Numbered from the stretch's first letter, positions 8,698-17,211 are shown. The stretch is 64,000 nucleotides of DNA from Natrinema salifodinae (GCF_900110455.1 NZ_FOIS01000001.1:1054001-1118000), one strand, 5' to 3'. Numbers and translations: made by a program. Notes: generated from the sequence alone by a model not told the origin.

Positions 8698-9948
8698 ATG
8701 ACCCGAGACGCGGACTACAACGGCGACGCGAGAGGTCTTTCCCAGTTCGAGAAAAACCGATTTTTTAAGGGCAAGCTGATGACGCCGCGCGACATGGAGG
8801 CCGAGCAAACGTATCACGCCGACCGTCTACAAACGCTCAACCGATACATCGACGGCACGGGCATCGTGTACGGGCTCGAGATCCAGTCCGTTACGGAGAC
8901 CGAAGACGGCCTCGACGTAACCATCGACGCCGGTCTCGCACTCGATGGGCACGGCAGACCGATCGTCGTCGAACAGGTAACGACGAAATCGCTCCCGTCT
9001 CCCTCGGGCGACGAACTTCACCTGTTCGTCCGGTACAGCGAGACCGCCGTCGAAACCGTTCCGGTACCCGACACCGACGGAGCGATCGATGAAGAGGCGG
9101 TTCCGAACCGCGATGTCGAAGTGTTCGAACTGACCCATCGCGAGGAGTCGCCGGAGGACCCGACGGCGACGACGGCACCGAATCTCGATCTTTCGGACCT
9201 CGATTTCGACGCCGCGGATCCACAGACCGTCGCCAGAACGATCGCCGAACGATACCACGACCGACATCGTTCCGGAACGGCAGACGAGACGGATCCGGCC
9301 GTCTATCTGGGTGCATTCGAACGAACGTCCGCCGGATCCTGGGCGCCGGCGGAGGACGGATCGGGTCGTTCCTACGTGTACGACCACGACATGCTGTTTG
9401 CGGCACTCGTCAACCACCTCGCTGACACCGACAATCCACACCGGACGCCGGTACAGGAGCAGGTCGAGGAGCGCCCGGACGACCTTAGCGGTATCATCGG
9501 ACGACTCGACGCGATGGAAGAGACGGTCGAGGAACTGGAACGTGAACGTGATCTGTTGGCCGGATACGTTCTCCGAAAGACGATAAAAGATCGCGTGCGC
9601 TTTTTCGAGACGTTGAGCGAACGTCTCGAACCGTACTCGGGCGAAGGATCCCGACTCGCGCGCGAAATCGCCGAGGTATCCCGAGACGGATTCTATACGA
9701 CCACCGATCGAGAGGACGCATACCGGCGGCAACTCTCAACACTCATGGATCGCCTGATTCAGCTCGGTGAACCCCTCGAACGGGTCGTTACCGAAGAGAG
9801 CCTCGAACGGTACCTGAAGTCGGTTTCGCACCTTCAAGCGGCCATCGAGTCGGACGGACCCTTGCTCGAATTGGTTAACGCCCACGATCAAGTGTGCGAG
9901 GCTGCTGATTCCCTCGATATTCTCGTCGATGTCGTCCCCGAAGCGTGA
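8698..9948 (+). CDS. Injection-locus protein with FF-GKL / RD--EQ / NR--G-G--YGL signature
   Basis: The product is 416 aa from ATG 8698, the first ATG after the AT-rich promoter. Residues ~18-65 hold FEKNRFFKGKLMTPRDMEAE, a QTYH..R.Q.LNRY block and GTGIVYGLEI. This resembles a conserved N-terminal pattern (FF-GKLLT-RD---EQ-Y, then NR-LHG-G-V-GL) that I recall from uncharacterised proteins near extracellular contractile injection system (eCIS) genes in bacteria. A beta-rich, acidic middle follows, then a helical region (VEELERERDLLAGYVLRK) that may form a coiled coil near residues 270-300. It has no signal peptide or membrane helix. Being the first gene of the sheath/tube operon, it is probably a structural or assembly part, but its role is unknown. 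A plausible alternative is a fibre or plug protein. Confidence 0.6.
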   Translation: MTRDADYNGDARGLSQFEKNRFFKGKLMTPRDMEAEQTYHADRLQTLNRYIDGTGIVYGLEIQSVTETEDGLDVTIDAGLALDGHGRPIVVEQVTTKSLPSPSGDELHLFVRYSETAVETVPVPDTDGAIDEEAVPNRDVEVFELTHREESPEDPTATTAPNLDLSDLDFDAADPQTVARTIAERYHDRHRSGTADETDPAVYLGAFERTSAGSWAPAEDGSGRSYVYDHDMLFAALVNHLADTDNPHRTPVQEQVEERPDDLSGIIGRLDAMEETVEELERERDLLAGYVLRKTIKDRVRFFETLSERLEPYSGEGSRLAREIAEVSRDGFYTTTDREDAYRRQLSTLMDRLIQLGEPLERVVTEESLERYLKSVSHLQAAIESDGPLLELVNAHDQVCEAADSLDILVDVVPEA

Positions 9949-10139
9949 ACCGAGTCTTCGAGACCGGTAGTCACCACCCCGCGTGAAACCGCGACTCCTC
10001 TAATGCCATGAAATGGCGTTTTGTGCCCTCTCGTGGTATCCGTGCTGCTAATGCTGAAGTGTATATTAATCAAAAAGACTTATATTGTAATAATTTGAAA
10101 CAGCGATATCACAGTACGATAAGTGGGTGGAAATTAGAA
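9949..10139 (+). promoter_or_regulatory. AT-rich leader/promoter before the sheath gene
   Basis: The 191-bp spacer becomes strongly AT-rich from about 10060, with TATATTAAT at 10061-10069 and CTTATATTGTAATAAT near 10079-10094. Both are plausible TATA elements 45-80 nt before the sheath ATG at 10140. This suggests the sheath operon has its own promoter rather than depending only on the gene upstream. Confidence 0.45.
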
Positions 10140-11864
10140 ATGCCAGAGTATCAGTCCCCAGGCGTATACGTTGAAGAGGTCAGCGGCGGGAGCAAGTCCG
10201 TCGACGGAGTCAGTACCAGCACAGCCGGATTCCTCGGTCAGACCCACCGTGGCCCCGTGAAGCCACGGCTCGTGACGAACTACACGGAATTCGAACGACT
10301 GTACGGCTCGAGTCCGAAACACTCACATCTCGACGTCGCCGTCGACGGATTCTTCAAAAACGGTGGCAGCCGCTGTTATGTCGGCCGCGTCACCGCTGCA
10401 GATCCGAACGACACTGCGACGACGACGCTCGTCGACGATAGCGAAACCGAGATTCTCGAGGTCGAAGCGAACGGACCAGGCGAGTGGGGAAGTTCCATCG
10501 CCGTCGTCGTTCGTGACGGCCAGCGTCCGGATCAGTTCGATATGGTCGTCCGGTACTGGTCGTGTGATCTCGAAGAAGTCAGTCAGCCAGGCTCCGATCG
10601 TCCCGATCCAGCACCGGACGTCGAGGAGTTATTTGACGGACTGTCGACCGATCCGCAGTCGAGCCAGTTTTACGAGAAACAGGTCGCCAACTCGGTGCTC
10701 GTTGACGTCGAGTACCTCGACGATGGCCGCCCCGTCAACGGACTGACGTGGCTAACCCGTGGCAGTCCGACGGCGTATTCGGACGGCGGACTCGTCGAGA
10801 CCGATGGCGAGGAGACCGTCGTTCACATCCCGGAAGACCTCGATGGGATGGACTACGGCGATCTCAGGGGGCTCGCGAAGCCCTTCGAAACCGACAGTAA
10901 TCCCTCCAAAGACGAACTCATTGACGATCTTAGCGAGATCCGTTCCGGAGAGCGTGAGGTCGATGTCAAAGTCGTCACGGAGGAACCGGAGAAACCCGAG
11001 GCGGAGGGTGAGGTCACCCTGAGCGATTACGAAGGAATCGACCAGCCCGGTCTGCGAACCGGGCTGGCCGGATTCGAGGCCCTCGACGATCTCTCGATCG
11101 TCTGTGCCCCCGATGAGAACGACGTCACCGGTCTGACGGACGCGATCGTCGCCCATTGCGAGAACATGGGTGAACGGTTTGCGATCCTGCAGGCGCCACA
11201 GAATCCCGGCCCGGTCTCGGAGATGGAAACGCCGGTCGACTCCACGTACGCCGCGTACTATTACCCGTGGCTCACCGTCCTCGATCCCGTCACGAACCGC
11301 GAAAAGCTTTCCCCGCCAGGCGGTCACATCGCCGGCATCTACGCTCGAAGCGACGCCCAGCACGGCGTCCATAAGGCACCCGCGAACGAAGTCGTTCGCG
11401 ACATCGTCGGTCTCCAACACGAGATCACCAAGGGAGAACAGGACGTCCTCAACCCGAAGGGTATCAACTGTATCCGCAGCTTTCAGGGACGCGGGATTCG
11501 TGTCTGGGGTGCTCGAACCACATCCAGTGACCCCGAGTGGAAGTACCTCAACGTCCGTCGACTGTTCCTGTTCATCGAGCAGTCTATCGACGAAGGAACG
11601 CAGTGGGCGGTCTTCGAGCCGAACGACAAGGACCTCTGGGCGCGCATCCGGCAATCGGCCGAGAACTTCCTGACCACCGTCTGGCGTGAGGGCGGCTTGC
11701 AGGGTTCGACCGCGGACGAGGCATTCTACGTCCGCTGTGGCGAAGAGACGATGACGCAAGATGACATCGATAACGGTCGTCTAATCGTCGAGATCGGCAT
11801 TGCACCGGTCAAACCGGCTGAATTCGTCATCTTCCGGATCAGTCAGGACACGGGAGACGCCTGA
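10140..11864 (+). CDS. Contractile tail sheath protein of an eCIS-type injection system
   Basis: ATG 10140 gives 574 aa opening with MPEYQSPGVYVEEVSGGSKS and then GFLGQTHRGPV, the classic start of phage/eCIS sheath subunits (PGVYVEE, then V-GF-G---GP). YGSSPKHSHLDVAVDGFFKN and NGGSRCYVGRV follow. The C-terminal third has ISRYAR-like GIYARSD, HKAPANE (the 'PGNV/APAN' sheath motif), GINCIRSFQGRGIRVWGART, LNVRRLFLFIEQSI and FVIFRI, i.e. the domain that interlocks subunits. The sheath contracts around the inner tube to drive it through a target envelope. Between these parts lies a variable middle domain that includes a SAP/HeH-like helix pair at residues ~237-267 (MDYGDLRGLAKPFE, then KDELIDDL). 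Tube genes follow directly downstream. Confidence 0.92.
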   Translation: MPEYQSPGVYVEEVSGGSKSVDGVSTSTAGFLGQTHRGPVKPRLVTNYTEFERLYGSSPKHSHLDVAVDGFFKNGGSRCYVGRVTAADPNDTATTTLVDDSETEILEVEANGPGEWGSSIAVVVRDGQRPDQFDMVVRYWSCDLEEVSQPGSDRPDPAPDVEELFDGLSTDPQSSQFYEKQVANSVLVDVEYLDDGRPVNGLTWLTRGSPTAYSDGGLVETDGEETVVHIPEDLDGMDYGDLRGLAKPFETDSNPSKDELIDDLSEIRSGEREVDVKVVTEEPEKPEAEGEVTLSDYEGIDQPGLRTGLAGFEALDDLSIVCAPDENDVTGLTDAIVAHCENMGERFAILQAPQNPGPVSEMETPVDSTYAAYYYPWLTVLDPVTNREKLSPPGGHIAGIYARSDAQHGVHKAPANEVVRDIVGLQHEITKGEQDVLNPKGINCIRSFQGRGIRVWGARTTSSDPEWKYLNVRRLFLFIEQSIDEGTQWAVFEPNDKDLWARIRQSAENFLTTVWREGGLQGSTADEAFYVRCGEETMTQDDIDNGRLIVEIGIAPVKPAEFVIFRISQDTGDA

Positions 11865-11939
11865 CGTTCCGATCGACATCTCGTCGATACAATAGATATC
11901 TAACCGACAACAATATCATACAAATTCAAGAACACAATA

Positions 11940-12392
11940 ATGCCAGAACATGGACCACTTCCGAGCACGGAGTTCGCCGTCGAACTCGACGGCGTAGATA
12001 TTCCCGGCTTCCTCGAAGTCAAACTCCCAACCCAGGAGACGGATCAACAGGACTACCGCGAGGGAGACGATCCGAAACACTCGAAGAAACTCTTCGGCGA
12101 CGTCCACTACTCGCCGCTGGTACTGGCCCGTGGGGCCGAGGAGGACAACGAACGCCTCGACGAGTGGCGGAAGGCCGTCGAACAAGGCAACGAAGATGAA
12201 GCGCGAAAGAATATCGCCGTCATCGTGAAGGACAAGACGGGTGAATCGGCTCTCCGCTTCGAATTTACGAACGCGTGGATCCGCAAGTACGAGCCACCGA
12301 CGCTCAACGCGCAAGCGAGCGGCGGAGCGGAAGCGATCGCCGTCGAAACGTACACGATCGAGTTCGAAGAGATGGAACGAAAGAACGTATGA
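11940..12392 (+). CDS. Inner tube protein 1 (gp19-like phage/eCIS tail tube)
   Basis: This 150-aa protein has the gp19-like tube layout: FAVELDGVDIPGFLEVKLP near the N-terminus, YSPLVLARGAEEDNERLDEW (the 'PL-L-RG---d--l--W' segment) in the middle, then a beta strand pair with a late FEFTNAWIRKYEPP and ETYTIEFEEMER at the end. These match the tail-tube fold that stacks as hexamers inside the sheath. It lies 75 bp after the sheath stop, in an AT-rich spacer with TATA-like ATAGATATCTAA. The stop overlaps a 51-aa gene by 4 bp. Two tube paralogues in one locus is normal for eCIS; which is the main tube and which the initiator cannot be told here. Confidence 0.85.
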   Translation: MPEHGPLPSTEFAVELDGVDIPGFLEVKLPTQETDQQDYREGDDPKHSKKLFGDVHYSPLVLARGAEEDNERLDEWRKAVEQGNEDEARKNIAVIVKDKTGESALRFEFTNAWIRKYEPPTLNAQASGGAEAIAVETYTIEFEEMERKNV

Positions 12393-12544
12393 CACGTTCG
12401 GAGATGGCTCCGAACCGCGCGTTCACGGTCGGTCACAACTGGTACGGTGACGACTGGCGGGTCGACGAAGCGGGTTGTCTCCACACGGGAACCGCCACAC
12501 CGTTCGCCGAACGCACCGTGACTACGCACAACGGAACGCAGTAA
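12389..12544 (+). CDS. 51-aa conserved-position micro-protein of the injection locus, unknown function
   Basis: ATG 12389 overlaps the tube-1 stop in an ATGA arrangement, and the stop at 12542-12544 is only 3 bp before the next ATG, so it sits tightly inside the operon. The 51 residues contain two Trp close together (NWYGDDWRVDEAG) and one Cys, with no hydrophobic helix. The acidic/aromatic segment could be a docking peptide. No family was recognised. The coupling at both ends is the main argument that it is expressed. Confidence 0.6.
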   Translation: MTRSEMAPNRAFTVGHNWYGDDWRVDEAGCLHTGTATPFAERTVTTHNGTQ

Positions 12545-12547
12545 TCT

Positions 12548-13039
12548 ATGACCGGGCAACCACTCCAGACCGAGTTCGAGTTCACGCTTCCGCGAGGATA
12601 CGTCGACGAAGACGGAACGCTCCACAAGGAAGGGCGGATGCGTCTTGCAACAGCGGCCGACGAGATCCAGCCGCTGAAAAACCAGCGCGTACAATCCAAT
12701 TCGTCATACCTGACGATCGTATTGCTCTCACGCGTTGTAACGGAGCTGGGGTCTCTCGAAACGATAGACGAACAGGTCGTTCAGAACCTGTTCGTCACTG
12801 ACCTCGAATACCTGCAGTCGATGTACGAACGGATTAACAACCGCGGACGGAACGCCGTCGAGACGGCTTGTCCGGACTGCGGAACCGTGTTCGACGTCGA
12901 CGCAGAAACGGGGACGCAGCTTCGCCCAGCCGACGGTGACGATGGGGTCGAGATGACGTTCGATACGATTGGGTCGACGACGGATGACTCGACCGACGGC
13001 GACATCGAAGAGGTCGAAGCGGGAAACCCGACCGAGTGA
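12548..13039 (+). CDS. T4 gp26-like baseplate/tail assembly chaperone candidate with zinc-ribbon motif
   Basis: The product is 163 aa. The N-terminus (EFEFTLPRGYVDEDGTLHKE, then GRMRLATAADEI) and the helical middle (NSSYLTIVLLSRVVTELGSL, then VVQNLFVTDLEYLQSMYERI) resemble small proteins placed between the two tube genes in eCIS and phage-like loci, described as gp26-type assembly chaperones. A CPDCG motif (residues ~112-116, with another Cys absent nearby) is half of a zinc-binding pair, as is common in this family. An acidic disordered tail follows. The TGA overlaps the ATG of the next gene. The role is inferred from position and pattern; a direct structural role is also possible. Confidence 0.6.
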   Translation: MTGQPLQTEFEFTLPRGYVDEDGTLHKEGRMRLATAADEIQPLKNQRVQSNSSYLTIVLLSRVVTELGSLETIDEQVVQNLFVTDLEYLQSMYERINNRGRNAVETACPDCGTVFDVDAETGTQLRPADGDDGVEMTFDTIGSTTDDSTDGDIEEVEAGNPTE

Positions 13040-13293
13040 TGCAGCGGTACGATCCCGATACCCTCTTCGAGGAGGTCGCGTTCGTCGCCTACCACTTCGG
13101 TTGGAGTCACGACGAAGTGCTGGAACTCCCCCACTGGGAACGACAGCGATGGTGCGAGGAGATCAGTGACATCAACGAACGAATGAACGAGACGGTCGCT
13201 CCGGATCACCAACCCGATCGCGGTGGGGGCGGCAGCCTTCTCGACGACGACGGTGACGGGATCGTACTCCAAAATTCACTGGAGGACCTCTAG
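13039..13293 (+). CDS. DUF6760-like small eCIS protein
   Basis: This 84-aa protein starts at ATG 13039 (overlapping the preceding stop; a GTG at 13036 is the alternative). EEVAFVAYHFGWSHDEVLEL followed by PHWERQRWCEEI recalls the short 'iAy-F-W---el--lp--er--W' segment of DUF6760 and similar phage-tail proteins that bridge chaperone and tube genes. The C-terminus is Gly/Asp-rich and probably disordered. In tailed phages a comparable small protein, often made together with the preceding chaperone, helps load the tape measure. Here it overlaps that chaperone-like gene, which fits the analogy, but the function is unproven. Confidence 0.6.
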   Translation: MQRYDPDTLFEEVAFVAYHFGWSHDEVLELPHWERQRWCEEISDINERMNETVAPDHQPDRGGGGSLLDDDGDGIVLQNSLEDL

Positions 13294-13326
13294 GCCGCAT
13301 TCGACGCCATTCAGAAAAGGACGACA

Positions 13327-13788
13327 ATGGCAGATACACCGTATACGGGCGAAGACAATCCATACGCACAGTACAACTTCGAGGTACAGGTCAACGGCGA
13401 TGCCGTCGCTGGATTCGCCGAAGTCTCTGGCATCACCATGCAACTCGAGACGGTCCAGTACCAGGAGGGCGGCGTGAATGACCACGTTCACACGCTTCCC
13501 GGAACCTTCGCCCACGCAAATCTCGTGTTGCAACGCGGGATGACGAACGATATCTCCTTCTGGGAGTGGATCCAGGAGGTCATGAGCGGCAACGTGACGC
13601 GAAAGAACATCGTCGTGAAGATGCAAGATGGCTTCAACGGCCAGAGCGGCTGGGGATGGGAGTTTAAACGCGCCTACCCAACGATGTGGCGTGGCCCCGA
13701 TCTCGTCAGTACTAACCAGGGACTGGCAATCGAGTCGATCGAGTTAACCTACGAGCAGTTTTCGAAGCTGTCCGGCCTCCCGGAGTAA
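13327..13788 (+). CDS. Inner tube protein 2 (gp19-like phage/eCIS tail tube)
   Basis: This 153-aa protein is a second tube paralogue, closer to the canonical gp19 pattern: YAQYNFEVQVNGDAVAGFAE, VSGITMQLETVQYQEGG, LPGTFAHANLVLQRGMTNDI, then FWEWIQEV, RKNIVVKMQD, WGWEFKRAYPTMWRGPDL and IESIELTYEQF. The pattern (F-V---G---a-F-evsGl, Y-EGG, l-L-RG-t, W, A-P--w--pdl) is diagnostic of tail tube proteins of contractile systems. It starts 33 bp after the DUF6760-like gene. Compared with tube 1 it is the better candidate for the main polymerised tube. Confidence 0.9.
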   Translation: MADTPYTGEDNPYAQYNFEVQVNGDAVAGFAEVSGITMQLETVQYQEGGVNDHVHTLPGTFAHANLVLQRGMTNDISFWEWIQEVMSGNVTRKNIVVKMQDGFNGQSGWGWEFKRAYPTMWRGPDLVSTNQGLAIESIELTYEQFSKLSGLPE

Positions 13789-13815
13789 GCGTCGGGCCCA
13801 GAGACTAGTAGTAAT

Positions 13816-13956
13816 ATGATGGAATTGCGCCTCTCAGACCACGGGTCAGCGGCAATACTAGGAAATCGTACCGGCGGTGAAGTAGATCGCACACCCGGTC
13901 GATCGGTCGGTTCCGAGACCGGTGGGCAGAACGAATACGTGGAGGGAGAGACCTAA
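13816..13956 (+). CDS. 46-aa micro-protein before the tube terminator, unknown function
   Basis: ATG 13816 (a second ATG follows at 13819) opens a 46-aa frame that ends in TAATG, sharing one base with the start of the DUF4255 gene, a strong sign of coupled translation. The product is Gly/Ser/Thr-rich with acidic residues and no membrane helix (MELRLSDHGSAAILGNRTGG is its start). No family was recognised. It may be a short peptide whose main purpose is to deliver ribosomes to the next gene. Confidence 0.45.
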   Translation: MMELRLSDHGSAAILGNRTGGEVDRTPGRSVGSETGGQNEYVEGET

Positions 13957-14636
13957 TGGCTGCACCGACTGCGATTCAGGAGACGACGAACCTGTTGTTG
14001 AAGCTGCTTCGACTCCGGTTGGCGCGGAATAACGACGACGAACTGTTGAACAAAGAGCAAATACAGCCGATCCCGCCGACAGCTGTCGACGACGAATCGA
14101 CGGTCCGCCTTACGATCTACCTCTTCGGCGTCTCGAAGACCGGATCGCTCAACACCGGAACGACCCGTGTCTCCGAGAACCGGAAGGAAAAATCCCCTCT
14201 CGGTCTCGAACTTCGTTACCTGTTGATGGCGTTTCCGAGTGGCGAAGACGGAAGGGACGGAGTGCTAGACCAACATCGGCTGCTGGGCCTGGCGATGCAG
14301 ACGCTCTATGATGCCGAAACGATCGAGCCCGAGGAACTCCCCGACGCGCTGGGCGACGAACGGGTGACCGTCACCCTCGAGCAGCGGGACCCGACGGAAC
14401 TGACCGACCTTTGGGCTACCTTTCCCGAGCTACCGCTTCACCCGTCTGCGACCTACGCGGTCCGGCCCGTACGGATACCCTCGACGCAGTCGACCCCGTT
14501 CGAACGGGTCAGCGAGCGTGACGTACAGGTATCGCAAGGGGCCGAGTCCGAAGCGGACGACGGCGATGAGGACGGTGAGACGCCGGATGTGGACATGGAC
14601 GACCGGGATTCGGGTTCGTGGCGGTCATCAACCTGA
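13956..14636 (+). CDS. DUF4255 (Pvc16 N-terminal-like) tube terminator/cap protein
   Basis: The product is 226 aa. An N-terminal helix (AIQETTNLLLKLLRLRLARN) leads into VRLTIYLFGVSKTGSLNTG and PLGLELRYLLMAFPSGEDGR, with HRLLGLAMQTLYDAETIEP after it; the YLLT/YLLMA-F and LLG-A---l--- segments are the DUF4255/Pvc16 hallmark. In known eCIS this protein caps the distal end of sheath and tube. The second half (TELTDLWATFPELPLHPSAT, then YAVRPVRI) also fits. The last ~45 residues are acidic and disordered. It is the last gene of the plus-strand operon and ends 11 bp before the convergent ATPase gene. Confidence 0.85.
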   Translation: MAAPTAIQETTNLLLKLLRLRLARNNDDELLNKEQIQPIPPTAVDDESTVRLTIYLFGVSKTGSLNTGTTRVSENRKEKSPLGLELRYLLMAFPSGEDGRDGVLDQHRLLGLAMQTLYDAETIEPEELPDALGDERVTVTLEQRDPTELTDLWATFPELPLHPSATYAVRPVRIPSTQSTPFERVSERDVQVSQGAESEADDGDEDGETPDVDMDDRDSGSWRSST

Positions 14637-14647
14637 TTCGACGCCGA

Positions 14648-17035
14648 TCACTCCTCGTCAGCGTCGGCGGACCCGTTCCCGTACGTCCGTCTGAGTTCTT
14701 CTCGCCAGTCGCGCTCGACCCCGGCGCTTTCGTAGCTGCGACGTTTGTCCTCGTACTCCTGAAAGTCGACTTCAAAGCCGCCACCGCCGGCTTCCCTGGC
14801 GTACTGAAGCGCGAGGATGACGTGATCGAACGTGATGGTAACCCCGTCGAGGGTGGCCGTTCCGTCCCCGAGCGGGCGGCCGTCGTGAGCGGAGGACGCC
14901 GCGATGTAGGCGGCGTACTTGGCGATCTTTCTGATGACGGCAGGGGTGGCCGTGATCCGGCCGAGGAACTCGTAGTCGAAGTCGGCGGTGTCGACGGTCG
15001 CGTCGTCGGGGAACGCGTCGCGCCACAGTTCGCGCCGAATGCGTTCCTGGGGCTTTCCGAACTCGATCGCGTGATCGATCCGGCGTTTGAACGCCGAGTC
15101 GATGCCCGCCTCCTTGTTGGTCGTCAATAGGACGATGCCGTCGAACGACTCGAGGCGCTGGAGCAGAAAATTGATCTCAGTGTTGGCGTATCGGTCGGTG
15201 GCGTCTTTGACCTCGGCGCGTTTGCCGAAGATCGCGTCGGCCTCGTCGAACAGGAGAATAGCGTTGGAGCGTTCGGCCTCGTCGAGGAGAGTGGCCAGGC
15301 GGCTCTCGGTCTCACCGATGTACTTGTTGACCACCTGTGAGAGGTCGACGCGATAGAGGTCAAGGCCGGTCTCGTTGGCGATGATCTCGGCGGCCATCGT
15401 CTTCCCGGTGCCGGGCTGGCCGTAGAACAGCGCGACGACGCCGTCGCCGCGGTCGCCTGGTTCGCCAAAGCCCCACTCGCTGGTAACCGGGCCGCGATAC
15501 CGAAGGTGGCCGCAGAGTTCCTTCAGGTGCGTTTTGGGTTTGTCGTTGAGAGCGATGTCGTCGAAGGTGTAGCCGGGTTCGATGGGGTCGGCCAGCGCCT
15601 CGAGGCTACTCGCCGAGTAGCGTTTGCACGCCTCGTAACAGTGGTCGCGGGTGAGTGCACCGTCGACGGGGGCGAACGGTTCGACGGTCGAACTCGATTC
15701 GACATCGTCCCGGCCGTCCGCGTCTTCGCGGTCGTCGACAGCACCATCGGTGCGACAGAGGTATCTGGCGGTCCGAACGGCTCGGCGGATATCGCGCTGG
15801 GGGAGTCGGAAATCGGCTGCGAGTGTCGAACACAGCGAATCGTCGGCAAGTTCCGCGCTGTACTCCTCCCAGACGGCCAGGCGCGTCTCGTAGTCGGGAA
15901 ACGGACACTCGCAGGTCTCGAGACGGTGACCGGTGAGATCGACGCCTGGCGTCCAGGGTTCGGTGTGGGTGAGAAAGACGTCACCGGGAGCGTCGTCGAG
16001 GCGATCGACGAGCTCGTCGACTGTCGGGCTGGCGTCGGCGTCGGTGATCGTGGGTCCGTCCGCGTCGTCATCGACAGTCGGGCCGTCGGCGCGGTCGGTG
16101 ACGGCTTCCAGATTTTCGAGGTGGATCACGGCGTCGCGGAGTGCGGCCTCGCGACAGAGACGGCGGTCGAGGGCATCGTCCGCAAAGATGTCCGCAGCGT
16201 CGGCGCGGAGGATGGGGGTTTCGGAATCGGTGAGTGCGCCTGGGAGTCGGTTCGTACCTGTACCGTCCTCGCCGGAGAAGTAGAAGACCGTTGGCGTGGC
16301 ATCGTGAGAGCGGCCGTCGATGGTCTCGAGGGTTTCGGCAGTCTCCGCAGGAAAGACGAGGTCGTCGAGGGTACGGTCGTGGTGTTCGACGGTGACGACC
16401 GCGGCGAGTGAGGGGCCGAGACTGTCGTCACCTTTGAGGTAGCGGACGACGCGGTCGTCGACGGTCAAGACATCGTAGCTCTCGGGACTGGACGGATCGT
16501 GGGCGGCTCGCTCGAGAAGTGCGTACTTGAACAAGGGAGAATTGCGGGAGAGAGGGGAGGTCGTCCGATCGGTCTCGGCGTCCGTGGCCATGAGCGCGAG
16601 CAACGTCTCGACTATCTGAACGGTCGGGTACGTGGGCGTGTCGAGACCGACAAGCGATCCGTAGTTGGTTAGAATGCGGCGGTCAAACGTCGGTGCGAGC
16701 ACGATTAGGAGGGCGTCGAGTTCGACTCGAGAGAGGGTAAACGCGCGCCGGACGGACTCCAATCGGAGGTCGACACCTGTTTCGAGCGCGGCTTCGACGT
16801 TTGCGTCGATTTTTTCGGTGCGAGCGGTGAGTTCCTCGTGAAATGACGCCAATGCCGCCGATTCGTTCGTGTCGGTGCAGTCGGCCGAGAGCGCACGGAT
16901 ACGCGCGCCTGCCGTCGAGAGCCGACGTCCTTCCGGTCCACTTCCAAGCAGCGAGCAGTGATCCTGTGCTCGTTCAAGTACCCACTGCAGCCGATCGAAC
17001 TCGGACTGAAGGCGCTCGCTGAAGTGGTTATACAT
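14648..17035 (-). CDS. eCIS-associated AAA+ ATPase (Afp15/Pvc15-like) with degenerate first ATPase domain
   Basis: ATG 17035 is chosen because TTATTTAT lies ~25-30 nt upstream; a GTG at 17068 is less likely. The 795-aa product has a helical N-terminus, a middle region that looks like a decayed AAA module (FYFSGEDGTGTNRLPGAL in place of a Walker A) and an intact C-terminal AAA domain with Walker A GQPGTGKTMAAE (residues ~538-549), Walker B ILLFDEADAIFGKR (~592-605), then NTEINFLLQRLESFDGIVLL, the sensor-1 segment TTNKEAGIDSAFKRRIDHAI, and an arginine finger there. Such ATPases accompany nearly all eCIS loci and are thought to help assembly or disassembly. It is transcribed on its own, convergent with the structural operon. 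Confidence 0.9.
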   Translation of the reverse strand: MYNHFSERLQSEFDRLQWVLERAQDHCSLLGSGPEGRRLSTAGARIRALSADCTDTNESAALASFHEELTARTEKIDANVEAALETGVDLRLESVRRAFTLSRVELDALLIVLAPTFDRRILTNYGSLVGLDTPTYPTVQIVETLLALMATDAETDRTTSPLSRNSPLFKYALLERAAHDPSSPESYDVLTVDDRVVRYLKGDDSLGPSLAAVVTVEHHDRTLDDLVFPAETAETLETIDGRSHDATPTVFYFSGEDGTGTNRLPGALTDSETPILRADAADIFADDALDRRLCREAALRDAVIHLENLEAVTDRADGPTVDDDADGPTITDADASPTVDELVDRLDDAPGDVFLTHTEPWTPGVDLTGHRLETCECPFPDYETRLAVWEEYSAELADDSLCSTLAADFRLPQRDIRRAVRTARYLCRTDGAVDDREDADGRDDVESSSTVEPFAPVDGALTRDHCYEACKRYSASSLEALADPIEPGYTFDDIALNDKPKTHLKELCGHLRYRGPVTSEWGFGEPGDRGDGVVALFYGQPGTGKTMAAEIIANETGLDLYRVDLSQVVNKYIGETESRLATLLDEAERSNAILLFDEADAIFGKRAEVKDATDRYANTEINFLLQRLESFDGIVLLTTNKEAGIDSAFKRRIDHAIEFGKPQERIRRELWRDAFPDDATVDTADFDYEFLGRITATPAVIRKIAKYAAYIAASSAHDGRPLGDGTATLDGVTITFDHVILALQYAREAGGGGFEVDFQEYEDKRRSYESAGVERDWREELRRTYGNGSADADEE

Positions 17036-17211
17036 AGCGGGAAATGTGATCTCAGAAATAAATAACACTTTGTTTCGACCTCCCGTCCGCTGATTGGTAG
17101 CGATCGCGGTACGGTCGCCCGCGACTTGCCGACTGTTCTAATCCGGTCGCCGATCGAGAGCCGTCGATAAATGGAAAAATATTATATTGATACTATCAAA
17201 ATAATTCTAAA
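17036..17211. promoter_or_regulatory. Divergent promoter region between ATPase and DUF4157 genes
   Basis: The minus side has TTATTTAT (17057-17064, read on the minus strand) placed for a leaderless ATPase transcript. The plus side has AAAAATATTATATTGATACT around 17174-17193 as an AT-rich TATA region for the effector pair. The two AT-rich blocks flank a GC-rich core, so the ATPase and the DUF4157 genes are likely controlled separately. Confidence 0.45.
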
